A stretch of DNA of 64,000 nucleotides, taken from contig JAZKJV010005749.1 of NCBI GenBank assembly GCA_037367405.1, positions 310,001 through 374,000 on the forward strand, given 5' to 3'. Both the position numbers and the translations under genes were made by a program. How positions within the stretch are numbered: position 1 is the first letter of the stretch; each line of letters opens with the position of its first letter. Of this stretch, positions 35,200 to 48,567 are shown piece by piece. This DNA is from Ottelia alismoides. Lineage: Eukaryota > Streptophyta > Magnoliopsida > Alismatales > Hydrocharitaceae. The notes under the pieces were generated by a model. It saw only the letters and a program-made list of their open reading frames with translations. It was not told the origin of the DNA and searched no databases.

Positions 35200-38100
35200 T
35201 GATAAGTGAAAATTCCGATTCGAGTTAAATTGATTAACTAAGTGTCATTGTGAATTAAATCATATTCATGATTAACGAGAAAATATTTAAACCACTAATG
35301 AATCAAGTAGTGAACATGAGCAGTTTTGATACTTTTATTAACATGGTATAGTGACCAGGGTCAAACTCAAGGAGCATAATTAGAAACTAAGTGGACAATT
35401 CCACAATCAAAGGATTTTTATTTGTCTTTTTAATGGTTTTTAATTTTTTAAAATTTTTAATTTTTCAAATAAGGCAAAAATGAACAAAGGTGAATAACTA
35501 TGCACAAGTACTTTTTGGATATTTTAAATTTATAAAAAATGCTCGACAAAATAAAGTAAAAATATTTTCATTTTTAAATATTTTGTAGTATTTTGGGAAA
35601 TTTTTAGATATTTTTGTGATTTTTCTAAAAATTAAACAATGATAAAACAAGCAAACAATGCACAACCAGGGGTGTTTTTTAATTTAAAATAGTTAAAAAG
35701 GCCAAACCTCTTGGAAATGATTTTTATAGAAACTATAAAGAAATATCTACAAAAAGGAACTGAAAATATATTTTTTGGAATTTTGTCGATTTTATATGTT
35801 TTTTTGTAAGTTTTTGAGTACTTTCAAATTTTTATGCTTTTATAATGTATTTTTGAGCAAAAATGGTAAGGAGCTAAGGTATGATAAAAGACAACTGCAT
35901 AATTTTTTTTATAGAATTTTTTTAAAAATTGTATGAATTTTTGTCCATTTTCTTAGATAAACATGGGCTTTTCAGGGTTTTTTTGTATTTTTTATAATAG
36001 AAAATAAAATAAAATTAACAAACTAAAATTACCATAAGAAAAACATGCAAGCAGGAGCTGCAAGTATTTTTTTGGAAAATTTTGAAGTTAATTATCTATT
36101 TATTGTAAATAATAAAAAACCATAATTAAAAACAATGTACCGGGACCAATATGCAAATATTTCAAGTTCTGGGCTTGCTGGGTAATAAATAGAAAGTACA
36201 AGGGCCACTGTGCAAATAATCAAGAAAGCAACGCACACAACACACGATCAACATTCACAGGGACATAAATGCAATTAATCAAAACCTTTCATTCATTCAA
36301 TAACTAGTTCAAGGCATGAGGTAAAATATGAAAATTCACTAGGAAAAACACGTGAAGCTACATGTGACTGAGACTCTGCTGGAATAATGTGCAAATATAG
36401 AAAACATAGGGTCCTTAATGCAAAATTTTTTAACTACATATGACATTTATTGGACTGAATCAAAATAGCATAAAGTGCAGGGTAAAAAAGAAATATACCC
36501 TTGAGGACACGTGCATGATGCGTGACGTATCTGATGGCTTTGATGCTGCGCTGAAAAAGATCTGATGACTGACGTATGTGGCGCAAGTCTAGATGATCGT
36601 TACTAGCAAGATCTGACGGTCCTAGAAAAGGCACCGACGTACGGTCAGATCTAGCCAAAGATCTGATCTAAGTGCTCAAAGTGGGGCACCATCATATGGC
36701 TCTGATGTAATCTGGAGGAGGCCTCCTTCATCCGACGGACATAGAGGTATCTGGATGAACTATGAAGAAGGGCATGGTGGGCAAGATTCAATCACATGTC
36801 GGTGCTGATTTGTTACTTTGGTTGACTCGTAGTCCAATATGCTCCTGGGAATAGTCCGCGTTAGACTGATGGTTCAGATGGAGCTGGGGACAGGTAGATG
36901 AGTGCAACAATAGTGGTCCTCCTGAAGCAGCTCTGCCTGGCTAACTAGAGGTCCAATTCTGGTATGCTCACGCTTTGTGACCTGCAAGGGTATGTGAGGC
37001 TCAGAGATGATACTTCGGCCAGAGTTATTGTGCAAGGAAAAACATAGAAGTATGGGGAGTGGGAAATGACCTCTGAAAAATATGGAAGATCGAGGTCTGG
37101 CCTTAAATCCTACCCTAAGGTAAGAGCTAAGGGTGATCAGGTTATGCTGAGAGATGAAGGGTGATCGGTAGATGCAATCCGAGCAGCTGGATGGGTGATA
37201 TAGGGATTCGACGAGATAGTCGGAGCAACTAAAATGGCGGTGGAGATGATGGATAAATCGAGTGAATCAGGCTAAAAGGAAAGGCAATGAGGGGTACCTG
37301 ATGCTCTTAGATGATTGTGCGAAGAACGACGGAGGTGGAGGCGAGGGTGATGGCCTCAATCATACTGCGATAAGCAAGAGAGATTACTCGTGATGGCGCA
37401 ACTCTGGCCACGACAAAGCAACTTCAAATATGGCACCAAATCACACTCCAAAGGATGTAGAGGAATCCTGTCACGATTCTAGAGCTACTAATGGAGGTAA
37501 GAGGCATGAGGGATGAGCTACTTTGCAATGGAGGCAGAGGCGGTGGATTTATAGGTGGTCTCTACGGTCTAGAAGGAGCGAGGATGTATGCAAAACCCTA
37601 AGAGGATGCGACTCTACGTAGGGATCTTTGATGATCATAGATCTTAGGAGAAGAATCATGCACAAAAATCGAGGGAAAAGACGGTCTAACCTGAGCTGGA
37701 GAATGGTAAGAAATCCGATTCGGCGACGAACTACCTGGGTCGGGTTTGGAGGAGGAGAGGTTGACCTGGGTCAACGAACCTAGGTTGACCAATCAGAAAA
37801 ATCCTTTTATTAATTCAAAGAATATTGAATAAAAAATAGTAAATGATTTTAAAATAAAAAATGATAAAAGGAGAAATGTCTATTATTTTTCAAGCTACTT
37901 TTATGTGGTTTTTAATTATTTTTTGGGAATCATATATACAATATATATAGTATATCGTAGTATATACATTATAGTATACCTATATATTTTATTCTTTTAT
38001 TTTTATTATATTTTTACATAAATATCCTATATTTTATATTTTATTTATTTACAAAATAATTTAAGGAGCATAAAATGATTTTTATTTGATTTTTATAAAT

Positions 38101-38955
38101 TAAATAAAGGTAATAATAAATCGATAATTTGTGTATATGTACAAGTATGGCTTCTGTTCAGTGGAATTTTGATTTTATTTTAAATTTTTTATGTTCTATG
38201 ATTTTTATTTTATTTTTATAATATTATTAAGAGTACATACGAGTATTTAAAATACAATATGCACAAATTATACATTAAAATAATTAAATATAGATTTTTA
38301 TAGGTAAATGTACTATGTGGCTATACAATGCACCCAAAAAGTACAATGCACCCAAAAAGCCAACTTTTACACCACAATTCCGAACTTTATAAAACCCTCA
38401 TTTGAAAATAATTCAGTTTAGAGTCCAATAAGGTGATTTTGGAAGAATTTGATTTTATATGGAGCCGGAATTGATCTTTTAAGTTCTTATTGTGTGGTTT
38501 TTGTGAGTGGTATTATTTGTACTATGTACATCAAATCATGTTGCAACTATTTTTATAATTTATAAAACCTTTTTATTTACAACTTTCATTAAGGATATAA
38601 TTTATTTTGAAGTCTCCTTATTGATGAATTAAATAGAGAAGTGATATGCACATAGAATGCATAGTGATGAAAATACAAACACCCTATTTCCCCCTACTTT
38701 ATTGCTTGTCAATCAGGTCACTAATTGACCTTCTCTCAGTGTTTAGGTCAATCTGTACTTATTATATAACTACATTCTTTTTTCCTTTTTCTTTTCTGCT
38801 TTATTCTTTTATTTTTGGAAAAAGGTGTTAATTATACAATATTAACAGGAGTATGAACAATGGTAATTTATTGGATTTACACATATTTACAAGTGTTTTT
38901 GCTAAAAGATATGGCTAAACTAAAAGAATAAAGAATGAAAATCATAGATTTATCA
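35200..38955 (-). repeat. 3' LTR of element A (3756 bp)
   Basis: Starts TGATAAGTGAAAATTCC after ACTTA and ends GATTTATCA. Adjacent to a PPT on its right, so it is the 3' LTR of a minus-strand element. The G-run/TGCAAAT field lies at 36140-36430 and ACGGT/GATC motifs at 36530-36660. The GC-rich block (36700-37800) holds no gene-like frame. Confidence 0.85.
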
Positions 38956-38969
38956 TCCCCTTATACTTT
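38956..38969 (-). other. Polypurine tract of element A
   Basis: The minus strand reads AAAGTATAAGGGGA directly before the LTR start TGATAAATC. It would prime plus-strand DNA synthesis. Confidence 0.75.
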
Positions 38970-40800
38970 ACCTTTACTAGTTCCTTAGCAAACACTTATT
39001 TGAAAAAGAAGTGAAACATAAAGAAAATAAAAGAAAAAGGAAGAACCAACTTTGATTATTAAACTTATTTTAATGTAATTGGAATATGGAGCTCAGCCAG
39101 ACATTTGGATTATTAATTTGATGGAACCTTATTGTGAAATGGGTTTATGACTTAATAACCTTTAAGTTCCACGATTCTATGGTGAGATCTCTATAACAAC
39201 CAGGTCAGAACAAGTCTACATACGCAAACTCTAATGACTATGAATCTTTCCTTGTATCGTGTAAGTGATATGTAGCTACCCACCTCAAAAATGGAAAAGA
39301 AATAGTCTCCCTCAACAAGGTAACTCTAATCCCCTAGTCTAGCAACTCTTTCCTCGAGGAGCGGGGTATTCCCTTCTATGTTCGAAGTACAACCAGCTCA
39401 AGAAGAGGGGAAAATGAGAGAATGGATCGTCGTGACCAGTGTAGCCACACATCCCTTGAAGCTTAACCAGTGTATCTATGTCTCCAGCTGCAAGCTTCCA
39501 TGAGATGAGACGGTGGAATACATAAGCTTTATTTCAACTATATACACTTCGGCAAGCATTTTATTTTCAATCAGGCATGTCCCTTTTTTGGAGTTTTTGT
39601 ATTTTTTGCACCCCTTTTTTTATGACATATATACAACATGTCTACAAGGTACATCATGTACATAAAGAGTTTTTCTTCTTGAGCTAGTAGACTATCCCTC
39701 TTTTGAAGCTTTATTGCAACCCACAGCATCCAGTCTTTAGACCTCAATGCTACTAGAGCAGGTTGAGGTGCGCGTCCCTCCTTAGAGGAGGATGTGTGGT
39801 TCCTGCTAGTTGTACTATACCCCTATGATACTCCAAGCCAAAGGATTCTGCCTCCTCACCACCTTATTCGTGTTGAGCTACGTGTAAGGTCCATGTCCAA
39901 GTCAAGCCATTGTCTCTGAGAGTCATGCGTGCGTTGTTAAGTGTTCTACTTAGGCTAATCAAGATGACATGTGATCATAGCCTAGTGGACTCAAAAAATT
40001 AAGTCGATGTGGACCTGAAAAGTCTTAACCCCAAATCCTATAAGGTTCCTCTAAAGTTAAGTGGATTAAGTTCTTACCCAAGCTCCATTCTTCAATTTTA
40101 TTCCGATTAGTTTAAATGTCAACCATGATTCTGAAGAATGCACATATTTACAAAAACTCTTTTTGGTGGTAATTTTTCAAACTATGCAAATTTTAAGGAA
40201 TTTTAATTTTCAACTTTTTAGGTATTTTTTAAAAAGTAAAAGAAAGAAAAGTTTTCACAAAGATGTATACCTATTTATAATAGTGTTTGTGTTATAGGTT
40301 TTATATAAAAATGGGTTTTAATTACAAGATCTCAAACCAACTTTATTAAGGATATTTATGTACAAAGAATTGGGGTAGATTATGTATATACAAATAATTC
40401 TTATACCCCGTAAGTTTTTTCCGATGTGACAAAACCGTTTTGCAAATATTTTCAAAAAGAACTATTTCAAACGATTTTCAAAACTATTTTTACAAGAATT
40501 TACAAATAATTATACAAATTGTTTTTGTAAACATTTTATTTTCACATAATTTTTAAAAAAATTGTATAGTATACCTAATTTTGATACAGTAAATAATTTA
40601 CAAATCTTTTGTAAACTAAACATTTTTACAAACATTTTTACAAAATTTATAAAAAAATAATGTTCGTAAAAGTTTTTACAAATAATTTTTACAAGGCATT
40701 TTGAAAACATTTTTCATTCCTGTTTTCTATGAATAATAGCCATGTTATTAACACACATGAAGTATGAGTTATGGCTAAAGTATATATACAATATATACGA
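38970..40800 (-). mobile_element. Conserved non-coding region between INT and 3' LTR (A)
   Basis: Aligns with B 54242-55600 over its length. Shared words include GGAGCGGGGTATTCCCTTCT, TAGACTATCCCTCTTTTGAA and AAAGGATTCTGCCTCCTCAC. Athila elements often carry an env-like ORF here; I see no credible one, in A or in B. Confidence 0.6.
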
Positions 40801-40804
40801 CACC

Positions 40805-41162
40805 ACCTATACTTAACTAGAATGATGTCCTCAGAGTGATCAAAGAGTGATGAAGGAAGACATAACTCATGTTGAGTATAGACAAGTGAAAAGAATCCTA
40901 TGCTACAACGACTCACAAGAATGAAAGAATAAAATCAATAGAAGTCGGTGATCCCGCCTATACTTAGGATCAAGTAATCCTAACTGTAGAAGACTGTACA
41001 TAAAGGGAAAATCCGAGGAATAAAATGCTCAGATATTACCTCCCCTATACTTAGGGTAAGATATACCTAAGTACATGCAGCAAAAATAGAGGTAATAGAA
41101 AAATGAATAATCATAGGTCTAATACCCCCTATACTTAGGATAAAGTGCATCCTAAGTATAAC
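40805..41162 (-). repeat. Array of four PPT-like stem-loops (A)
   Basis: CCTATACTTA units start near 40805, 40957, 41044 and 41128. Three carry an inverted partner arm, best at 41128-41160 (CCTATACTTAGGAT ... ATCCTAAGTATA). On the minus strand each arm plus G-run reads AAGTATAGGGG or close to it, like the element's PPT. Confidence 0.75.
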
Positions 41163-41244
41163 AGATATAGACTATATGGATCTATACAGAGGCAGAGTGA
41201 AAATTCGATATGAGATGCAGATGATGCAAGTCAAGGAACACATC

Positions 41245-42590
41245 TCATACAAAATGAATAGGGGCAACATCAAAGATCACTGGATCATGATCAAGGTAAG
41301 GCTTTAGGCGCTGACCGTTGACTCGAAAGGTGGACTCAGAAGACAACTCAGATATGTCAGTGCTACCGTTGTCATGCACCTTTCTGATTCCATTTACTCT
41401 GTAATTTCCGTAGAAATAATCTCCACCTAACATCAAATATCCGTACTCTCAGTTTGGGCTCGAACTGCTTACGGATGATGTGAGAATCATGCCATATCTT
41501 CACTCTATCCTTATATTGTAGGCTACTTGAGAAGGTTGTATCTCTCAACTCCTCCAGGGCTGCCAATTCTGCTCTCCTCTGATCTCCTACACTCTCAGGA
41601 TCCAATAATATCTCAGTGACCGCCCAAAGTGACTTGTGCTTGATTTCAACAGATAAGTGGCATGCCTTACCATACATGAGTCAGGAAGAAGATGTACCAA
41701 AGGTGTCTTGAAGGAAGTCCTATAGGCCCACAAGATTGAGTCCAAAAGCTGTAACCAATCCTTTTAGTATGGGTAGACAACCTTCTGTAAAATAGTCTTA
41801 ATCTCCCTATTTGAAACCTCAGCAAGATCATTTGTCTGTGATTGATACGACATGGCAACTCTATGGCAATGCTGAACTCGTTAGTAAGGGCCCTTACCTT
41901 TTCGTTTATAAAATGAGTTCCCCTGTCAAAAATCAAGACTCTAGGTACCCCGAACCGTGATATGATATTCTTCCTCAAAAATTTTTAAACAATCTTTGCA
42001 TCTACGGCTCGGGTGGGGATGCCTCAACCCAATAACTCATGTAATCCACAGCTAACAAAATGTACTCAAATCACTAACTCTTAGGGAATGGACCCATGAA
42101 ATCAAGGCCACTAGCATAAAAAACCTCACAGAAGTGAATGTGCTGCATCAACATCATATCTCTCTATCCACAAGTGCCCATCCTCTGATAGTCAGTACAT
42201 CTCTTCAGAATTCATCTGAATCCTTTAAGAGGGTAGGTCGCTATAGGCCGGATTGGAGAACCTTTTGCGTTGTCTGTCTCCTAGAGTGATGTCTTCCTAC
42301 CTCAAGCTTGTGGCAATAGGCGAGGATGCTATGGTGCTCCTCCTAAGGAATATATTGACACCTGACACTATCCCCTCCTTCATGGTAAAGGGTGGGATCC
42401 TCCCAGTGGTACGACTTGGCCTTGGCAAGGAAGGTCTCAAGTCACTGCCTGAGCCAACCTTGTGGAACTTTCTTGGCAACATGATAGTTCACAATGTCAG
42501 CGTACCATGGAAGTGAGGCAATAGCAAGAATCACCTCGTCTGGGAATGTCTCACTGATAGGTGTAGTCATATCAGAATCCTCAAGATGCG
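41245..42590 (-). pseudogene. Integrase of element A, decayed
   Basis: Joins element DNA to target DNA. Pieces in several frames: the zinc-finger region near 42200-42500, then KNIISRFGVPRVLIFDRGTH at 41978 (second catalytic Asp in the D-R-GTHF motif), then from 41677 MYGKACHLSVEIKHKSLWAV, the motif after the core characteristic of the Athila lineage. The C-terminal part runs to 41245 (KVHDNGSTDISEL, TFRVNGQRLKPYL). Frame changes between the blocks show that it is dead. Confidence 0.8.
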
Positions 42591-42599
42591 TTAATCAGG

Positions 42600-43960
42600 A
42601 GAGGTGATCCGCCACCACATTCTTGATTCCAGGTTTATCCTTAATCTTAATATTAAACTTCTGTAGTAGAAGGATGCATCTAGTCAATCTGTCTATGGCA
42701 TCTTTATTGGCCATTAGGTATTGGATGGCGGTGTGATCTGTATAAATAGTAACTTTAGATCCGATAATATAAGATCAAAACTTATCCAGAGCAAATACTA
42801 TGGCTAGCATCCCCTTCTCAGTCATAGTGTAGTTCCATTGAGCGACATCCAAAGTCCGGCTAGCATACTGTATGGCAAATGTCAAAGTATCCCTCCTCTG
42901 TCCAAGCACGACCCCTACGTCAAAATCAGAAGCATCTGTCATGATCTCTAATGGGAGAGACCAATCGGGTGGCTGAAGGATAGGAGCTTGCACAACCAAT
43001 TCTTGAGAGTCTCAAAAGAGGAAAGTCACTTATCATCTATAAGAAACTCATTGTATTTTGTGAGCAAATCAGTTAGCAGTCGGGCAATCTGACTGAAGTC
43101 TTGTATGAACCGTCCGTAGAAACTGACATGCCCCAGAAAAGACCGCAACTGTCTCAAATTGGATGGTGGAGTGAGCTTCTTTATTATATCCACCTTGGCT
43201 GGATCAACATCCATTCCCCTGTTGGAGATAATGTCACCAAGGACCATCCGTTGAGTCATCAAGAAATAACTCTTTTTCCACTATAAGACTAGGTGAACCT
43301 CAATGCAGCACTGTAGTACTCAATCTAGACAAGCAAGACAAGCATCAAACCCTTTGTCGTAGACCAAAAAATCATCCATGAAGATCTCTAAACAATCACA
43401 CACCATGTCCGAGAAAATAGAAAGTATGCACCATTGGAATGTAGCCGGGGCATTACATAATCAAAAGGGCATCCGTCTAAAAGCATACATTCCAAACAGA
43501 CAGGTGAATGTCGTTTTCTCATGGTCTTCGGGCGTTATGACCACCTGATTATATCCCGAGTACTCGTTAAGTAAACAATAATGACTCTTCCCAGCTAACC
43601 TCTCGATGATCTGATCAATAAATGGAAGTGGGAAGTGATCCTTCTTGGTGACTGGATTCAATCGTCTGTAGTCCATACAGACTCTCCAAGAAGTGGGTAA
43701 TCAGGTAGCTATCTCCTCTCCATACTCATTCACAACTGTAGTGATACCCGTCTTCTTGGGTACCACATGTAACAGACTAACCTATTTGGAATCGGAGATA
43801 AGGTAGATGAAATCGATGCTCCACCACTTTGATATTTCCTTCATGACCACATCTCGATGATTTGGATCCAGCCTATGCTAAAACTCGCACGATGTCTTGG
43901 CATCATCTTCGATATATATGTGGTGAGAGCACATGCTGGACTTATCCCTCAAAGTACAAC
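42600..43960 (-). pseudogene. Reverse transcriptase and RNase H of element A, decayed
   Basis: RT reads MDYRRLNPVTKKDHFPLPFI from 43676, then SGYNQVVITPEDHEKTTFTC and AFRRMPF. The catalytic box is visible as FMDDF near 43385. The thumb/connection ([20 protein letters not shown]) lies at 43262-43026. RNase H starts at 42999 with [20 protein letters not shown] and ends in [14 protein letters not shown]. Stops and frame changes separate the blocks. Confidence 0.85.
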
Positions 43961-44095
43961 TACAGTCCATCCGATTGCCTTGCGATTTCTTTCAAGAGCC
44001 TGCATCAAATGAGATTCTTGATCATCAGTTAAATCTGCTCTAAAAATGACTGAAAAATTTTTTGGTTCATCTGCAATGAATCTATACTTCATGCT

Positions 44096-45965
44096 CTACG
44101 ATAAGGTCTTCAGTTCTGGGCATGTGGGAGCTTCTGGTCTCTGAAAAGTCAGAGTGAAGGCTACCAAATCTGCATGAGAGAACTCTCGCTGAATCAATGA
44201 ATCTGATGAAGACAACCCTGCTGGTATGTCTTTCAACTGTACTAGATCAATCTCCACCCTAGCTGTGGGTTTTGTGGACATCGGACATGATAAATAATCA
44301 TCAAAATCCTGCCATTCAAAACCAGTTTGTGAGCCTGAGGGATCTGAATCGGAATCACATGAAATATACTCTACTTCACTATTCAATTCACAACTATCAA
44401 CCTCTAAGGTATCCTGTGTCATGAGTTCTCTCTCCGAACTCTCATTTGTTGGCATATGTAACTCTGTAGACTCTGAAGGTGTGACAAGAGCTCATGAAAT
44501 TGGATCTATCCAAACAACTTCATCATATGTAATCTCAAAATCACACTCATGGTGGATGTCTAGCTCTGAATCTCTCATCTGCTCTGAACTCTGCTCAGAG
44601 CAAGTTGAGTCTCTGGCTCTTAATTCCTCAATCGTCTCTATTTGTATACTTTTTCTCTCGACATGAAAGTATACCTTCATGCTATCATGATCAGACATTG
44701 CCTTGGTTGTGGCCAAGAAAGTCATCCTAAAATGATGGGGGTATTGGTTACACATTCAGGGATCTCCATGTCCAGCACAACGAAGTCTACGGGGAATTTC
44801 ATGCCCTAAATAATAACAACAACGTCCTTTAATAACCACTTCGGCCTCTTGACAGATCTATCTGCACACTGGAGAACTGTCCTTCTCTGTCTAAGAGGGC
44901 CAAACTCGAAATAGTCAGGTAAGGCAGCTGGGAGGAGGTTAATTTAGGACCTTCTTTCAAATAGAGTCCGATCGAACCGTTGCTCATGGATGTGGCATCT
45001 GACATAAGGAGCTCCTGCATCAGGTCTCTTGGATGGCAATCAGTTTTGGATGGTGAAGTAAGTGGCACGAGTGAGCACATGAACTTCTGCATTATGATTA
45101 TGCCTCTTCTTCCATGGATGGTGGTCTTCTCTCTGAGGTTATTTTGGAAGAGGTGCTCAAGTACCTCTTGAAGAGTCAGATGGATCTGAAATCTGTCCAT
45201 CATCTGCTCGATGAACTCTATCTGTAATCTCTTTTTTGGGTTTTTTGGGTTTTGTCCTTCCCTAAACAGAGTGCATGAGGGAAAGGGATAGAGGGACCCT
45301 CCTCAGAAAAAAATGAGGGTTAGGAGTAGGAGTGGGTTTCTGAGCATTCATAATGCTGGAATCCATGCAAACATCATCAATCACAATAGATTGATCTAGA
45401 GGAGATATGGAGACCTTTCTTTTATTCATATTTTTGATTTTTGAATTTCTCCATTTTGGTATTTTTCTGATAACATCCTCAGGTACATAAGAAGAGAAAG
45501 GAAACACAACTGAATGACTCTTGGTGGCATCTGTACCACCGACAAAATCTGAACTGGCGCATCAGTACCACGCTTTAGCCTGGCATCTGGAAATTTGGTG
45601 GCATCAGCACCACCATCTGCAGCAACTGGAGATATGACGTCATCATCACCGTCATTAGGATCATCATCCTTAGTGGCATCAACATCACTGCCATCATTAT
45701 TAGCATCGTCAGTACCGCTCTGGACTCCATCTGGCACCCTAGAATCTGCATCGGTATGTCGCCTAGATGAGTCACCGCTGGCTGGCTTCCTACAACTCCT
45801 AAGTGTCACAAAATCAACATCAAATAAATAATGAATATCATCTAACACTTTACTAGGAGTGGTGGTCTCTGTAAACCGTACCTGTTCATATTTTCTCTTT
45901 AGGATATTATGGTTGGGCTCAATTTGCGTAGGTATGGAGGCCTTGCCCTTGATTATTTCCCTCAT
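44096..45965 (-). pseudogene. Gag C-terminus, protease and linker of element A, decayed
   Basis: By position between gag and RT, and by likeness to B, this holds the protease and acidic linker. 45965-45426 is an Asp-rich frame with KRKYEQVRFTETTTPSKV. A protease-like tail is seen near 44940-44830 (ALLDREGQFSSVQIDLSR). Ser/Glu-rich linker frames occupy 44755-44096. The catalytic D-x-G motif is not cleanly readable, so the assignment leans on position. Confidence 0.55.
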
Positions 45966-46050
45966 CTCCTATCAGAACTCATCCATTTCTCGCCGAAAAG
46001 TAGCTTGCTTCTCGAAAAGAATATAAGCAAGATTGTCTAAGGCTGGGTTC

Positions 46051-48050
46051 TCATACGAGTGTGCATGAGAACCAGATGTGTTGCCTCATTGGAAATGAGG
46101 CTGGATGTGTTGTTGCTGTTGGTGGTACGAGTGAGGGGAGGCTGTGAATACTATGGATAAGGTTGTTGCTGCCTCCACTGTTGACCCTGTTATGTAGGTC
46201 GAGGATCGTGCTACTGCTGGGAGTACTGGGGCTACTGTGGTTGGGCTCCCTGCCCTGCCTGTACCGAAGGCTGTTGCTGGGATTGAGCACCACCAGTAGA
46301 CCATCGGAAGCCTGGGCGGTCACGACGAATCCTTGGTTGTTATTGGTACTGGGAGTATCAAATCCCGTTGACTTCTTCAACGGCTCCTGATGCTCATGGA
46401 CTGGCAGGGGAAGGGATGCCAAAGGCTGATCTGAATGATATACCAGCATCTGAGTGTCTTAATAGGGTGGTGGTAGATGGTACCGTGGGAGAGACTGAGT
46501 GGGATCCACTTGGATGTGATGGACTTACCGATATGAGGCGGAGGGCTGTGATGAACTACTCCCTAGATCAGACCGTGCCCTGGAATGTGGCTGAGAAGCG
46601 GTCTATGACTCTTGGAGACACATGATCTGAGTCTTCAGGTCACTCAGTGTTTGGTCCAGCTATCGATCCTATTGAGCTTATCAAGGCCCTGAAACGTCTT
46701 CTTCTCAATTATCTCCATCCGGTCCAATTTCTAGTTGATAATGCCCATGTCGGTAGATGAGGATTCTGCTAGTGCTGCCATTGTGTAAGATTAAGATGGA
46801 CAGATCTCAATGCATGCTATTTTGTGGTATGAAGATGCCTGATGGGGAGGCTTCCCCTGAGTATAGACCCGGGTCTGGGACATCATAATGTAATTTTCGA
46901 CCATCTCCTCATAAATGGCCCAGATCCGATCTTCGTCCATGGCGTAATATGATCCTCCACAAGAGGCGTTCACGAGCCCCTGCAGCTCAGGTGTCATCCC
47001 ATAGAAGAAAATCTTGACGAGATTGGGCTTGCTGATGTCATGGTGGGGACACCTATCAATGAGCTCTCTAAAGCGATCCTAGACTTCATGGAATTGTTCA
47101 TTAGGGATCATTAAGAAGTTGCTAATCATGGCTCTAGCTGTATTGGTACGACCGAATGGGTAGTACTTGTTTAGGTACTCGGTTCATAGCTGCTCCCAAG
47201 TGTTGACAACCCTCCCCAAGTGTTTCAGCCAATAGGATGCTCTATCAACCAAAGAGAACAGGTAGGATATCAGCTTAATGGTGTCCTCGTCCACCAGCCT
47301 GTCGTGGACGGTGCTACAGATCATCTTAAATTCTTACAGATGGAGGTGGGGCTCCTCGGTGGCATGCCCATGGAATTTGGGCAATAGCTTAATCATTTGG
47401 TGCAGAGCTCAAAGTCACCTAGGATGGTGGGTAGATGGATCCATCGGTGAGTGAGGGTTTTACTAGGGTTGTGCAACTACCTCATGGTACATGCTGGCCT
47501 CTGTGGATCACGTGGCTCCTCTTGGTTTTTGTCATCTTCTCGGCCCTCATGTCTTGGTATTTCTCCACCACCAGCTGGTATTTCTGGCTTTGTTCTCCCA
47601 TCTCTCATCTGTGTAATTTCTCTCCTCATTTATGCCATGAAGATTCCCTAGTCCCTGATCTGTCTCTGCATGATCTCTAGGGAGGCTAACAGTGTGTTTT
47701 TGATGGTAGCCTGGTTTGATACAAATGATGAAGTATGAGGCTGATCATCAGTTCTGTCATCGATGGACATCTCTCTGATCTCTGCAAAGGCTAAAAACCC
47801 TTGCTCAGGTGCTGTCAAATGAATGTAGATCTGTCCTGGTCTGTCTGTCTGTGCCTTAGGATTGAAAGAAGGGTGGTCGAGGGGGAACAGGGTGGAGGCG
47901 AATTTGGGTTTAGAGAGCAGGTCTGAGCTCTCTGAAGCCACCCTAAATGAACAGGTAGGAGTGCTCGAAAGCGATGCTACTAGAGGCATCCTAAGACACC
48001 TCCTGCCCATCATCTTGATGGGGGTATTTATCAGGATTGATCTGGACTGA
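46051..48050 (-). pseudogene. Gag of element A, decayed
   Basis: Capsid-type Retrotrans_gag domain at about 47330-46960: DTIKLISYLFSLVDRASYWL, KHLGRVVNTWEQL, stop, TEYLNKYYPFGRTNTARAMI, FHEV, stop, DRFRELIDRCPHHDISKPN. It continues as MTPELQGLVNASCGGSYYAM at 46997. Upstream 48013-47648 is a variable N-terminal part; 46449-46051 is a low-complexity C-terminal part. The stop in FHEV-x-DRF lies at an expected Trp codon. Confidence 0.8.
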
Positions 48051-48567
48051 AAGTAGGATTAGAAAATAAACCCCCGGTTCACCAACTCAACCTAGTGTGA
48101 TGACTGTGAAAGCTTGGTCTTTAATGTTGTCAAATTTTTTGGTGATGATCTAATCTTACAGAGCGAGTTAGCGAGCTCTTAGGAGCCCGATTCTCCCTGG
48201 AGACTGGACCTTATTCTTACGACTAGTTGCACCTATTTCCATCCAGTATAGGTGTAAGTACGGACCGTTTCCGGCTACCGTTACTTGAGGACAGAGCCTT
48301 TCGCATTGTCCTCTAAACCACCCACTCTACTAAGGAAATACAGACCAATTATTGGCTACCCATAGATCCTAACTCGAGAATATCTAATCGTTTTTGTTAG
48401 AACTGGTAGTCTGAAGAAAGTACAGGCATGGCTCTATCCTAGTGTGTGGTCGCTCAACTCTCAATAGGTAAAAACATACAAGGAGGGGGTTACTCTCCCG
48501 AAACAAGATTTTATCGTTAATTCATGTTTTAGGTCAAGTTTTCTTTAGCAGTTCTGATTTTATTGGT
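48051..48567 (-). mobile_element. Leader of element A, cut by element B
   Basis: Resembles the B leader; TTTAGCAGTTCTGATTTTA near 48545 matches TTTAGCAGTCCCGATTTTA near 63090. It then runs straight into the B LTR at 48568 rather than continuing to a PBS. Confidence 0.75.

Larger units (their letters stand above)
35200..48567 (-). mobile_element. Athila-type element A (3' LTR to leader)
   Basis: Minus-strand Ty3/gypsy element inserted in C's gag. Left to right: 3' LTR (35200-38955), PPT, conserved non-coding 3' region, stem-loop array, INT, RNase H, RT, PR, gag, leader. At 48568 its leader is interrupted by element B, so its PBS and 5' LTR should lie past the right edge. It is strongly decayed, and older than B by nesting. 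Confidence 0.85.

Noticed and set aside
40800..41165. CRISPR-like array, because of regularly spaced short repeats
   Set aside because: Plant retroelement context, only four palindromic units, related spacers, no cas genes.
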